Positions 8,774 through 16,185 of a DNA stretch of 64,000 nt are shown here, piece by piece. Where the stretch lies: positions 1-64,000 of the forward strand of contig JAJEET010000063.1 in assembly GCA_022820835.1 (NCBI GenBank), read 5' to 3'. The translations under genes were made by a program, and so were the position numbers. This stretch comes from Candidatus Poribacteria bacterium (GTDB lineage: Bacteria; Poribacteria; WGA-4E; WGA-3G). Position 1 is the first letter of the stretch. Each line of letters starts with the position of its first letter. The notes below the pieces were generated by a model. That model searched no databases. It saw only the letters and a program-made list of their open reading frames with translations, and was not told where the DNA came from.

Positions 8774-8829
8774 CCATCAACTCGTCTATAGATACTTTTG
8801 TTAAGGCACGAGTTGATGGCTAAAACTGA
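8774..8829. repeat. 12-bp perfect inverted repeat
   Basis: CCATCAACTCGT (8774-8785) pairs with ACGAGTTGATGG (8818-8829); with one mismatch the stem extends to about 16 bp. It lies just after the stop of the minus-strand GT39-like gene and may mark the 3' end of its transcript, though there is no T-run typical of an intrinsic terminator. Confidence 0.5.
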
Positions 8830-8840
8830 TGACTCCTCTG

Positions 8841-10358
8841 CTACCAATACGTGTAAAGCAAGACTTCCCCGATGATGAGTTGTGCAACGAGGACACCGAT
8901 GACCCAATAGAAATCAGAGATCGGACGCGCCGTGAGGTGTTTCGCAACCGGGATCACGAAAAACGGCACCATGAAAATCCAGATACGCTCTACCTCCATT
9001 GTAAATAGGGTCGAGAACGTGAAAAAGAGGAGCGTAATCAGGAAACCGATAACGAAAGTGTCTGCATTCTTGTGACGGAATATCCAAGGGACCCGTGATT
9101 CACCAGTTTTTTCTTCAGATATGCGCGTGTGTTGTCGCCATTCCCTTATTGTTACGACAAGCTGCCGAAGCCAGACGGTGGTTATCGGGAACCCTACGCC
9201 GATGAGGAAGGCAAAAAGATTAGCAAAACTCAGGTGGAAATAGCGTCCGACGCTTTCATAACCCGTTCCCATACCCATTTCGTCCTTTTTGATCGCTGCC
9301 CAGAGTGCCTCAATCGGACGGAAACCTGTCAGGACAAAGAGCACCAGATAAAATCCGATAAACCCGGAACCCGCGAACAGCAGAACCTTGAGATACTGCA
9401 CGAACCGCTGTCGCTCCAATAAGGCGATAACACACAAAAACACACCGACAACTACCGTCGAATACGTCATGAACATTCCAAGCGCAAGCGAGAGGCCTGT
9501 CAATAAACTGTACAGACGGAATTCATGCCACTTCTGATCCGGGATAGTCTCGCGTTCTCTCGCAACATAAAAGAGGTAGACGCTCAGAATCGGAAAAACA
9601 CTAAAGGGGCCGTCCATTGACGTGCCAGTGAACATTACAAAGTTGGGAGTGATAAGGAAAAGAAGCAGCGCATAACGCGCCACCTTTTGACCGTAGAGCA
9701 TCTCCGCAAGCCGATAAATCGGTATTACCGTTAGTGCCGTAAAGAAAATTGAAATTAATGAAGCAGATATGAGATTGTAACCGAAGATCCCGCTCACATG
9801 CCATAAGAAAAGCACACCGCCTGGCGGATGCGTACGCGTGTGTCCTGAAAGGGTATCAAATACTTCCGGTTTACTATAATCCCTGAGAAATCTGCGGATC
9901 CCGAGTTCGTCAACCCGCGGCACATCGCCGTAATACTCCAGCGAAGTCCGCGTATACGGTTCCAGAAGCGTTAAAATTCGCTCCTTCTCGCCTGCCGCCC
10001 CAATTTCCCGGTACCCATCAATTTGGGCAACGCTGATGTTAATCGCGATGAAACAGACAATCGCTACACCGATTAAACGGCTGTCAGACACATCCGAAAG
10101 CAGGTATCTGTGGCAGAGGTACAGAAAACCAGCACACACAATCAAGGCAGGCAATATCCATAAACCCAAGTCAAAACTCGGTTGGGCGTACAGCGGCACA
10201 ACATGGTTGTTATATCCGACCGCCCCCAAGTCGAGCCCTGTCTCGCGCATGATATATTTCAAAAATATATGGTAAACACAGAAAAACAGCGCAATCAACC
10301 CGATTTGAACAGGAATCAAGCGAATGGCTCTGTGAGTGTACTGCCGGAAGTCGTTCAT
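8841..10358 (-). CDS. GT39/ArnT-like membrane glycosyltransferase
   Basis: A 505-aa polytopic membrane protein with about ten or more hydrophobic segments. The periplasmic loop after the first helices, the THPPGGVLFLWHVSG segment and the following helix pair RLAEMLYGQKVARYALLLFLITPNFVMFTG resemble dolichyl/polyprenyl-phosphate-sugar-dependent glycosyltransferases (PMT/ArnT, GT39 and GT83 clans). Such enzymes use a lipid-linked sugar at the outer face of the membrane. The acceptor is unknown. The C-terminal third has further helices. It lies upstream of the GT4/methyltransferase pair on the same strand, but an element of family B separates them. The start ATG has a short GGA-type site. Confidence 0.75.
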   Translation of the reverse strand: MNDFRQYTHRAIRLIPVQIGLIALFFCVYHIFLKYIMRETGLDLGAVGYNNHVVPLYAQPSFDLGLWILPALIVCAGFLYLCHRYLLSDVSDSRLIGVAIVCFIAINISVAQIDGYREIGAAGEKERILTLLEPYTRTSLEYYGDVPRVDELGIRRFLRDYSKPEVFDTLSGHTRTHPPGGVLFLWHVSGIFGYNLISASLISIFFTALTVIPIYRLAEMLYGQKVARYALLLFLITPNFVMFTGTSMDGPFSVFPILSVYLFYVARERETIPDQKWHEFRLYSLLTGLSLALGMFMTYSTVVVGVFLCVIALLERQRFVQYLKVLLFAGSGFIGFYLVLFVLTGFRPIEALWAAIKKDEMGMGTGYESVGRYFHLSFANLFAFLIGVGFPITTVWLRQLVVTIREWRQHTRISEEKTGESRVPWIFRHKNADTFVIGFLITLLFFTFSTLFTMEVERIWIFMVPFFVIPVAKHLTARPISDFYWVIGVLVAQLIIGEVLLYTYW

Positions 10359-10400
10359 CTATAATCCTATGGCTTCATCCAGTTTGAATTTTAGGATCGG

Positions 10401-10412
10401 TTACTATAGTAA
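10401..10412. repeat. Solitary TATAGTA palindrome
   Basis: A perfect 12-base palindrome TTACTATAGTAA, followed by AACC. The right half matches the left end of the family B elements (TATAGTAAAA). No right end of an element is found nearby, so it could be an excision footprint, an insertion target or chance. Confidence 0.3.
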
Positions 10413-10428
10413 AACCAATAACAGAATG

Positions 10429-11553
10429 CTACGAAGCGTTATCGGTTTGAGATGATTGTAACTGCTGTGCTGCTGTTAATAGGGCATTCGCCAAAAACTC
10501 TGGATTGACCTCGTCTTTCCCACGAAAGGTCCGTACGCGTTCACCTTTAACCTTTAGGACTGCGAGTTCTTTACCACCCAAGTGGATACCAACTTCAGCG
10601 TTGCGCGTCTCACCCGGTCCGTTGACTTCACAACCCATCACTGCCACTTCCATGTTGATGCCGTGTTTCTCCAGAAGTTCCTCGGCAACAGCAACGATGT
10701 TCTCATAATCTGCATCGGGGTCACCACGACCACAGAACGGACAAGAAACGACATTCAACATATTCTCTGCCAGACCGAGCGCGCGTAGGAGCTCTTTCGC
10801 AGTCAAGACCTCCTCAACCGGATCGCCGGTGATTGAGATACGGAGGGTATCACCGATGCCCTCCAGCAAAAGTGTCCCGATGCCGAGCGTTGATTTGACA
10901 TGTGCACGCCGAGGTGTTCCGGCTTCCGTCACACCGAGATGTAACGGATACGGTACCTTCGATGAGAGCTGACGGTTCGCTGCGATCATCCGCAGCGGAT
11001 CGCTCGACTTAACAGAGATAGCGATGTCCCTGAAATCATGCACTTCACAAATATTGACGTGCCGCATCGCACTCTCTACCAACGCCTCTGCTGTCGGTGA
11101 TGGGTATTTCTCCAACAGATCCTTTTCAAGCGAACCCTCGTTGACACCGATACGAATCGGGATATTCGCCGCTTTCGCGGCAGACAGTACCTCTTCAATC
11201 CGTTTCTCACTCCCGATGTTTCCAGGGTTGATGCGAACCTTCGCAACGCCCGCGTCCACCGCGGCGAGTGCATAGCGATAGTTGAAATGGATGTCCGACA
11301 CGATCGGGACGGAGGCACGTTGAACAATCGCACGGAGTGCCCTCGCGTCCGGTTCCTCTGGCACAGCCACGCGGACAATCTGGGCACCCGCCTCGGCACA
11401 CCGTTCTATTTGTGCCAGTGTGGCATCGATGTCGTGCGTCAGCGTCGTCGTCATCGTTTGGATAGAGATCGGACTGCCACCGCCGATCGGCACGTCACCA
11501 ACCATAATTTTCCGTGTAAGACGTTTGTTATTGAGTTGTATAAGTTCTTTCAT
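10429..11553 (-). CDS. ispG: 4-hydroxy-3-methylbut-2-enyl-diphosphate synthase IspG
   Basis: IspG (GcpE) catalyses the penultimate step of the MEP isoprenoid pathway, reducing ME-cPP to HMBPP with a [4Fe-4S] cluster. The N-terminal RKIMVGDVPIGGGSPISIQTM motif of the TIM-barrel domain is present. The C-terminal domain has the cluster cysteines in SCPFCGRGD and MGCEVNGPGE. About 374 aa is the usual length for the form without an inserted domain. The frame can be extended to a TTG at 11565, adding four residues, but ATG 11553 is more likely. A long perfect hairpin (11570-11610) lies just upstream of the start. The MEP pathway supplies the polyprenol that UppP recycles; the genes are not otherwise linked. 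Confidence 0.93.
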   Translation of the reverse strand: MKELIQLNNKRLTRKIMVGDVPIGGGSPISIQTMTTTLTHDIDATLAQIERCAEAGAQIVRVAVPEEPDARALRAIVQRASVPIVSDIHFNYRYALAAVDAGVAKVRINPGNIGSEKRIEEVLSAAKAANIPIRIGVNEGSLEKDLLEKYPSPTAEALVESAMRHVNICEVHDFRDIAISVKSSDPLRMIAANRQLSSKVPYPLHLGVTEAGTPRRAHVKSTLGIGTLLLEGIGDTLRISITGDPVEEVLTAKELLRALGLAENMLNVVSCPFCGRGDPDADYENIVAVAEELLEKHGINMEVAVMGCEVNGPGETRNAEVGIHLGGKELAVLKVKGERVRTFRGKDEVNPEFLANALLTAAQQLQSSQTDNAS

Positions 11554-11569
11554 GTGTTTTTTCAAAGCC

Positions 11570-11610
11570 CATTTTCGTAGGCGTTAGGTCCCCTAACCCC
11601 TACGAAAATG
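11570..11610. repeat. Near-perfect hairpin between hisC and ispG
   Basis: CATTTTCGTAGG (11570-11581) pairs with CCTACGAAAATG (11599-11610). Inside, after a single C-C mismatch, GTTAGG (11583-11588) pairs with CCTAAC (11592-11597) around a three-base loop. This gives 18 paired positions in 41 bases. It is 16 bases upstream of the ispG ATG, so it could act in the ispG leader, or it may be a REP-like mobile palindrome. Bases 11611-11697 show only AT-rich sequence and a short TTATCGG tandem. Confidence 0.7.
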
Positions 11611-11697
11611 TCCATTTATGTCTATAATTTGTTATATATCAAACTCACGTTATAGTTATCGGTTATCGGTTAAGCGATGAATTGCTACATGAGACTC

Positions 11698-12801
11698 TTA
11701 ACTGTGTACTGACAACTGCGTACTGACAACTTTTAATGCCTCAATGAATCTCTCGTTTTCCTGTTGTGTGCCGATTGTTACGCGGACCGCGTTCGGGTAG
11801 CCGTACCCTGCCATCGGACGCACGATGACCCCCTGTTTCAGAAGGGTATCCGTGATCTCCGCTCCCGATGGTTCCACGTGCAACATGATAAAATTGCCTT
11901 CCGTTTCAATATAACGCAACCCCATATCGTCAAACGCTTTATAGAGAAACGCCTTTCCGTCCGCGTTGCTTCTCTGGCTTTCCTTAACGTAAGCCGTATC
12001 TTTCAGTGCTGCGCGTGCCGCCGCCTGTCCGACCAAACTACAATTGAACGGTTGACGTACCCGATTCAATATTTCAACCAAAACAGGGGAGGCAATACCG
12101 TAGCCGATACGCAGCCCCGCTAATCCATAAATTTTAGAAAAGGTACGCGTGATGACGAAGTTTCGACCCTCCAGAACATAAGGCAGCGTCTGCGGATAAT
12201 CTGCACGTGCCACATATTCATAGTAGGCTTCGTCGAAAACGACAAGCACATTCTCCGGTACCTGTGCCATAAACGCCGCCGTTTCCTCCGCTGTGACCAT
12301 TGTGCCGGTCGGATTATTTGGGTTCGCGACGAAGATAACCTTCGTTTTATCGGTAACTGCCGCTGCAATAGCAGTGAGATCGTGCGTATCATTCACCATC
12401 GGGACGACAACCGCCGTCGCACCGCACAGTTTCGTTACAAGACTATAGACAACAAACGCTCCCGCTGCATAGATGACTTCATCACCCGGCGCGATGTATG
12501 CCTCAGCGACTAACTGCAACACATCGTTGGAACCGTTCCCTAAAATCAGATGATCAGGAGAAATCCCGATATGTGCTGCGAGCTCCCTTTTAAGATAATA
12601 GGCATTCCCGTCAGGATAGAGGTGCACCTTTGCTGCACTCTCAGCAATCGCCTGCACTGCCAACGGCGACGGACCCAATGGGTTCTCGTTGGATGCCAGT
12701 TTGATAATATCAGTGATGCCCAACTCACGTTGGACCTCTTCAATCGGTTTACCGCCCTGATACGGTTGAATCGCTTCAACACCCGGTTTCGGTTTTAGCA
12801 T
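11698..12801 (-). CDS. hisC: Histidinol-phosphate aminotransferase HisC
   Basis: HisC is a PLP enzyme that transfers the amino group to imidazole-acetol phosphate in histidine synthesis. The 367-aa protein has the family N-terminus GVEAIQPYQGGKPIEEVQ and KLASNENPLGPSP. ANPNNPTGT and VVFDEAYYEY follow, and the PLP-lysine motif is TRTFSKIYGLAGLRIGYG (Lys about residue 219). The conserved Arg region IVRPMAGYGYPNAVRVTIG is near the C-terminus. The last residues (VSTQLSVHS) are encoded by a short tandem repeat (11700-11731), probably acquired from an intergenic repeat. It is separate from the hisZGS operon. A TGN-extended -10 promoter is visible upstream. Confidence 0.93.
   Translation of the reverse strand: MLKPKPGVEAIQPYQGGKPIEEVQRELGITDIIKLASNENPLGPSPLAVQAIAESAAKVHLYPDGNAYYLKRELAAHIGISPDHLILGNGSNDVLQLVAEAYIAPGDEVIYAAGAFVVYSLVTKLCGATAVVVPMVNDTHDLTAIAAAVTDKTKVIFVANPNNPTGTMVTAEETAAFMAQVPENVLVVFDEAYYEYVARADYPQTLPYVLEGRNFVITRTFSKIYGLAGLRIGYGIASPVLVEILNRVRQPFNCSLVGQAAARAALKDTAYVKESQRSNADGKAFLYKAFDDMGLRYIETEGNFIMLHVEPSGAEITDTLLKQGVIVRPMAGYGYPNAVRVTIGTQQENERFIEALKVVSTQLSVHS
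11700..11731. repeat. 14-bp tandem repeat at the hisC 3' end
   Basis: Two copies of AACTGYGTACTGAC (11700-11713 and 11714-11727) plus a partial AACT. It is read in frame as the last codons of hisC. Related TGACAACTG strings occur in nearby noncoding DNA (around 8754 and 19171). Confidence 0.6.
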
Positions 12802-12875
12802 AGCGTTTTTTGTATCTCAATTCTTCTATATCTGTTCTTTCAAGCGCGTCTCCGGACACACCTAAATACAATTTT

Positions 12876-12904
12876 ATTATACCATACCTCTCCTTTTTTG
12901 AAAA
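12876..12904 (-). promoter_or_regulatory. Promoter for hisC
   Basis: On the minus strand, TTTTCA (12904-12899) and a perfect TATAAT (12881-12876) are 17 bases apart, with a TGG extended -10 directly before the TATAAT. Transcription would start near 12869, about 68 bases before the hisC ATG. Confidence 0.5.
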
Positions 12905-12952
12905 AGGAAATTTTATGTCCACAGAGATTTTCAACTATCGGTTGTTAATTTA

Positions 12953-13015
12953 GGACTTACGCAGCCTACACTGCAGACGGGGTTTAAAATCCTGCCTGCA
13001 GTACGTCATGCGTCC
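12953..13015. repeat. Small imperfect inverted element
   Basis: The segment starts GGACTTACGCA and ends TCATGCGTCC, imperfect inverted ends, and contains two CTGCAG palindromes around a GC-rich spacer. It looks like a remnant of a small repeat element. The 412-base gap 12802-13213 otherwise holds the hisC promoter and a possible ECF-type promoter; I see no gene in it. Confidence 0.3.
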
Positions 13016-13091
13016 GTTATCATGGAAAAATGCAATTGTTGGATTTTTTTTTAAAGTGGTATTATCCAACAAATTGCTGTATACTAAGGGT

Positions 13092-13120
13092 GGAAACTTG
13101 GATAATAGATCGAATCTTAA
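13092..13120 (+). promoter_or_regulatory. Possible ECF-type promoter of the sigma-WD40 gene
   Basis: GGAAACTT (13092-13099), a 15-base spacer, then TCTTAA (13115-13120). This resembles the GGAACTT-N15-TCTAA arrangement of sigmaE-like promoters and lies about 95 bases upstream of the sigma-factor gene, so it could indicate autoregulation. Weak: one instance, with an extra A in the -35 box. Confidence 0.25.
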
Positions 13121-13213
13121 CCCTCCTTATCCTAACAAACGCTCATTTTTGCAGAATTATGCAACCGTTTCACCCCTAAGTAGCGTCACTATAGGGCAAA
13201 TCGGAGGTGAACC

Positions 13214-16120
13214 ATGAAAAACACGGATATAGCATTAATTCATCGCACGCTCAACGGTGACGATAACGCCTTCGCTGAACTTGTCAAAAAATATCAGAAA
13301 CAGGTTCACGCGCTCGTATGGCGGAAGATTGGAGATTTCCACACCGCTGAGGAAATCACGCAGGATGTATTCTTGAAAGCCTATCAGAGACTGGCAAAGC
13401 TGAAGAAACCGCAAAGTTTTGCGAGTTGGCTGTATGTGATTGCCGCGAATGACTGTAGCACATGGCTTCGCAAAAAGCGTTTGAAAACGCAACCACTTGA
13501 GGCCACAAGCGGCGTGCACCTCGAAAAGGCGACCTACTCTGGATACGTCATTGCGGAAAATGAACGGACATCAGCAGAAGCACAGCGCGATGCTGTTCAA
13601 AAGTTGCTTGCGAAACTGCAAGAGAGTGAGAGAACTGTCATCACGCTCTTCTATTTCGCGGAAATGACCTGCAAAGAGATCAGTGAGTTTTTAGGGGTCT
13701 CCGCGAATACGATTAAGAGTCGTTTGAGTCGTGCACGACACCGCTTAAAGAAGGAGGAACCGATGATTCGAGAGGCGTTAGACCATTTCCAGATCACACC
13801 ACATCTCACAGAGAATATTATGCGTGAGATCGCGCGTATCAAACCGATTGCACCGTCCGGCAATAAACCGTTCATACCGTGGGCAATCGCCGCTTCGACA
13901 ATGATGGCGGTATTGATATTACTTGGTATCGGCAGCTATCAATACGCAATTCGATTTCAGCAACCTTATAGTTTCGATGCTTCATCAGAAATGACAGTTG
14001 ACATTCTTGAGACACCCCTTGTGCTGAACCTTGTGTCAAAACCTGATGCTCGGACACAAATTGAAACTGCGAACGCGGGTAAGGACAAAAATTCTGAACA
14101 GCGATCCAACGAGGCACAAACCCCGGCGGACGAAGCACAAGCGGAGGCATTCATGAAACATTATTCAAAGTGGGAGCTGCCGAGAGCAGCGAAAATGCGT
14201 TTGGGAAAGGGTGGCATTAATGATATGCAGTTTTCACCCGATGGCTCGCAACTCGCTGTCGGTAACGATATGGGTACTTGGCTTTATGACATGAAAACGG
14301 GTAAAGAAATTGCGTTATTCCCAGGGATATGTGAATCTCTTGCGTTTTCACCCGATGGACGCTTTCTTGCAAAGGGCGGGTTTGGTAAGTTGTGGGGCGA
14401 GGAACCCCACTTATGGGAAATAGCGACGCGTAGGAAAGTCCCATTCACCGACGCACCCCGGCCCGCCACAGCGTTACGTTTCTCTGAAGATGGAAAAACG
14501 CTTATCAGTGTGGACAGCTGGGGTGCCACAATTAGTCGATTAGATATTGAAACAGGCGAGAAGGATGTGACAACTCTTGAAGGACAACCTGACTCCTTGG
14601 GACATATTATCGAAGTCTATACGTTTACGCACGATAGCGTTGCAGGCGGAAAAGTAGACGGTAAAATCCGTTTGTGGGACACAACAACGGGTAAAAAATT
14701 AACCACTCTTAACGGACATGCTGTGGAGGATCAGGATCCGTTGCTCGACACACACGTTCTGACTTTGGCTTTTTCGCCTGACGGTACGCAACTTGCCAGT
14801 GGGAGTACGGATACAACGGTACGATTATGGGATACTGTCATCGACAGGGACGAACCGGTTATTCTACGAAAACACACAGGTTGGGTAAACGCGTTAGCAT
14901 TCTCACCAGATGGAAAGATGCTCGCCAGTGGCAGTACTGATAAGACGGTGCAGCTATGGAATACCGCCACTGGAGAACATCTCGCAACGCTTACCGGACA
15001 TCTCAGTGGTATTGCTGCGCTAACGTTTTCACCGGACGGTAGCACGCTTGCAAGTGGGAGTACAGACGGCACGATCCGATTCTGGGATACCGAAACTGGA
15101 GATGAACTGTCAAACCGTATCACTGGACACACACAGTGGGTAAAAGCAGGAACTTTCCTGAAAGATAGTTCCACGTTTGTCAGCGTCGCGTTTAACGGCA
15201 CAATTACCTTTTGGGCTCTGGAGACATCAGAAAAAAACGCCCTCCAGATGGCAGGAGATCGGGATTTGTTACGCTATTTAGCATTTTCGCTGGATGGCAC
15301 AAAACTTGCCAGCGTCGACACAAAAGGCGATATATTCTTTGCGGCAGGTTTCGGGCACTCTATTTCTACACCACCAAGGTCAGACGCGGTAATTCGTATA
15401 ACGGATGTCAAAACCGGACGTGAGCTGACAAAGACGTATGGTGCTGGTCAAAATTTGGCTTTTTCACCTGATAAAAAAAAGGTTGCCTTCGACCATGGAG
15501 TTAGCATTCGCTTATGGGATACGGAAACTGGTAAAACGTTAGAGATTTTCCTTGTAGATCTAACCAATGAAACTGATGTATCATCGGATAATATAATTGC
15601 TGCTTTAACGTTCTCACCGGATGGGAAAAAACTTGCCAGTGGAACCTGGGGAGGAGATCTTCAGATATGGAATTCGGAAACCGGAGAGGCGTTAAACACC
15701 TTCCTTAGAGCAGAGCCTCAGAAAGGTCATCACGGTCGGGATACTATTAGGACTTTGGCGTTCTCTCCGGATGGGGCAATGCTTGCCGTGGGAAGTGACA
15801 CACATATACGCATTCGGTTGTTAGAGGGTGAAAGACAGATCGGCTTTAAGAACGTACGCGGTCAAACCGAGGTATTGGTGTTTTCACCGGATGCCACCGT
15901 ACTTGCCATTGGGCGTAGAAATGGCGGAATTGAATTATGGGATATTACTACCGGGGATCAACTTACCACACTTGAGGGGCACACGGGACCGGTGGAAACA
16001 TTGATCTTTTCTCCCGATGGCAGAACGTTGGTCAGCACGGGGCAAGATGGTACAATTCTGGTCTGGGATTGGGATGAAGCACTCAAAAACACATCAAATG
16101 ATAAAAATATGTTAGAATAA
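13214..16120 (+). CDS. Transmembrane ECF sigma factor fused to 14 WD40 repeats
   Basis: A 968-aa fusion. Residues about 10-85 are sigma70 region 2 (NAFAELVKKYQKQVHALVWR, AEEITQDVFLKAYQRL, FASWLYVIAAN). Residues about 130-178 are region 4 (ERTVITLFYFAEMTCKEISEFLGVSANTIKSRLSRARHRL). A short linker leads to one hydrophobic segment (about 217-240, PWAIAASTMMAVLILLGIGSY). After a low-complexity stretch, residues about 318-955 carry 14 WD-like repeats of the LAFSPDGxxLASGSxDxTIRLWD type, enough for two seven-bladed propellers. The same repeats occur in the next gene behind a signal peptide, so the propellers here are probably outside the cytoplasm. Inference: a membrane-anchored sigma factor whose sensor is on the same chain. 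ECF sigma factors with WD40 extensions are known in Planctomycetes. GGAGGTGA precedes the ATG. Confidence 0.85.
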   Translation: MKNTDIALIHRTLNGDDNAFAELVKKYQKQVHALVWRKIGDFHTAEEITQDVFLKAYQRLAKLKKPQSFASWLYVIAANDCSTWLRKKRLKTQPLEATSGVHLEKATYSGYVIAENERTSAEAQRDAVQKLLAKLQESERTVITLFYFAEMTCKEISEFLGVSANTIKSRLSRARHRLKKEEPMIREALDHFQITPHLTENIMREIARIKPIAPSGNKPFIPWAIAASTMMAVLILLGIGSYQYAIRFQQPYSFDASSEMTVDILETPLVLNLVSKPDARTQIETANAGKDKNSEQRSNEAQTPADEAQAEAFMKHYSKWELPRAAKMRLGKGGINDMQFSPDGSQLAVGNDMGTWLYDMKTGKEIALFPGICESLAFSPDGRFLAKGGFGKLWGEEPHLWEIATRRKVPFTDAPRPATALRFSEDGKTLISVDSWGATISRLDIETGEKDVTTLEGQPDSLGHIIEVYTFTHDSVAGGKVDGKIRLWDTTTGKKLTTLNGHAVEDQDPLLDTHVLTLAFSPDGTQLASGSTDTTVRLWDTVIDRDEPVILRKHTGWVNALAFSPDGKMLASGSTDKTVQLWNTATGEHLATLTGHLSGIAALTFSPDGSTLASGSTDGTIRFWDTETGDELSNRITGHTQWVKAGTFLKDSSTFVSVAFNGTITFWALETSEKNALQMAGDRDLLRYLAFSLDGTKLASVDTKGDIFFAAGFGHSISTPPRSDAVIRITDVKTGRELTKTYGAGQNLAFSPDKKKVAFDHGVSIRLWDTETGKTLEIFLVDLTNETDVSSDNIIAALTFSPDGKKLASGTWGGDLQIWNSETGEALNTFLRAEPQKGHHGRDTIRTLAFSPDGAMLAVGSDTHIRIRLLEGERQIGFKNVRGQTEVLVFSPDATVLAIGRRNGGIELWDITTGDQLTTLEGHTGPVETLIFSPDGRTLVSTGQDGTILVWDWDEALKNTSNDKNMLE

Positions 16121-16185
16121 TTCAAAACCGATGAAAGTTTTAGGTTCTTCTCTCCACATTTCTATTTGTTCAAGGAGTATTTTGC

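Noticed and set aside
8526-8840. CRISPR or tandem array between the glycosyltransferase genes
   Set aside because: The repeats are inverted ends of one element and a single inverted pair, not regularly spaced direct repeats.
13008-13217. Small plus-strand frame of 69 codons before the sigma gene
   Set aside because: No ribosome site, biased low-complexity translation, and it overlaps the real start; it is probably noncoding leader.
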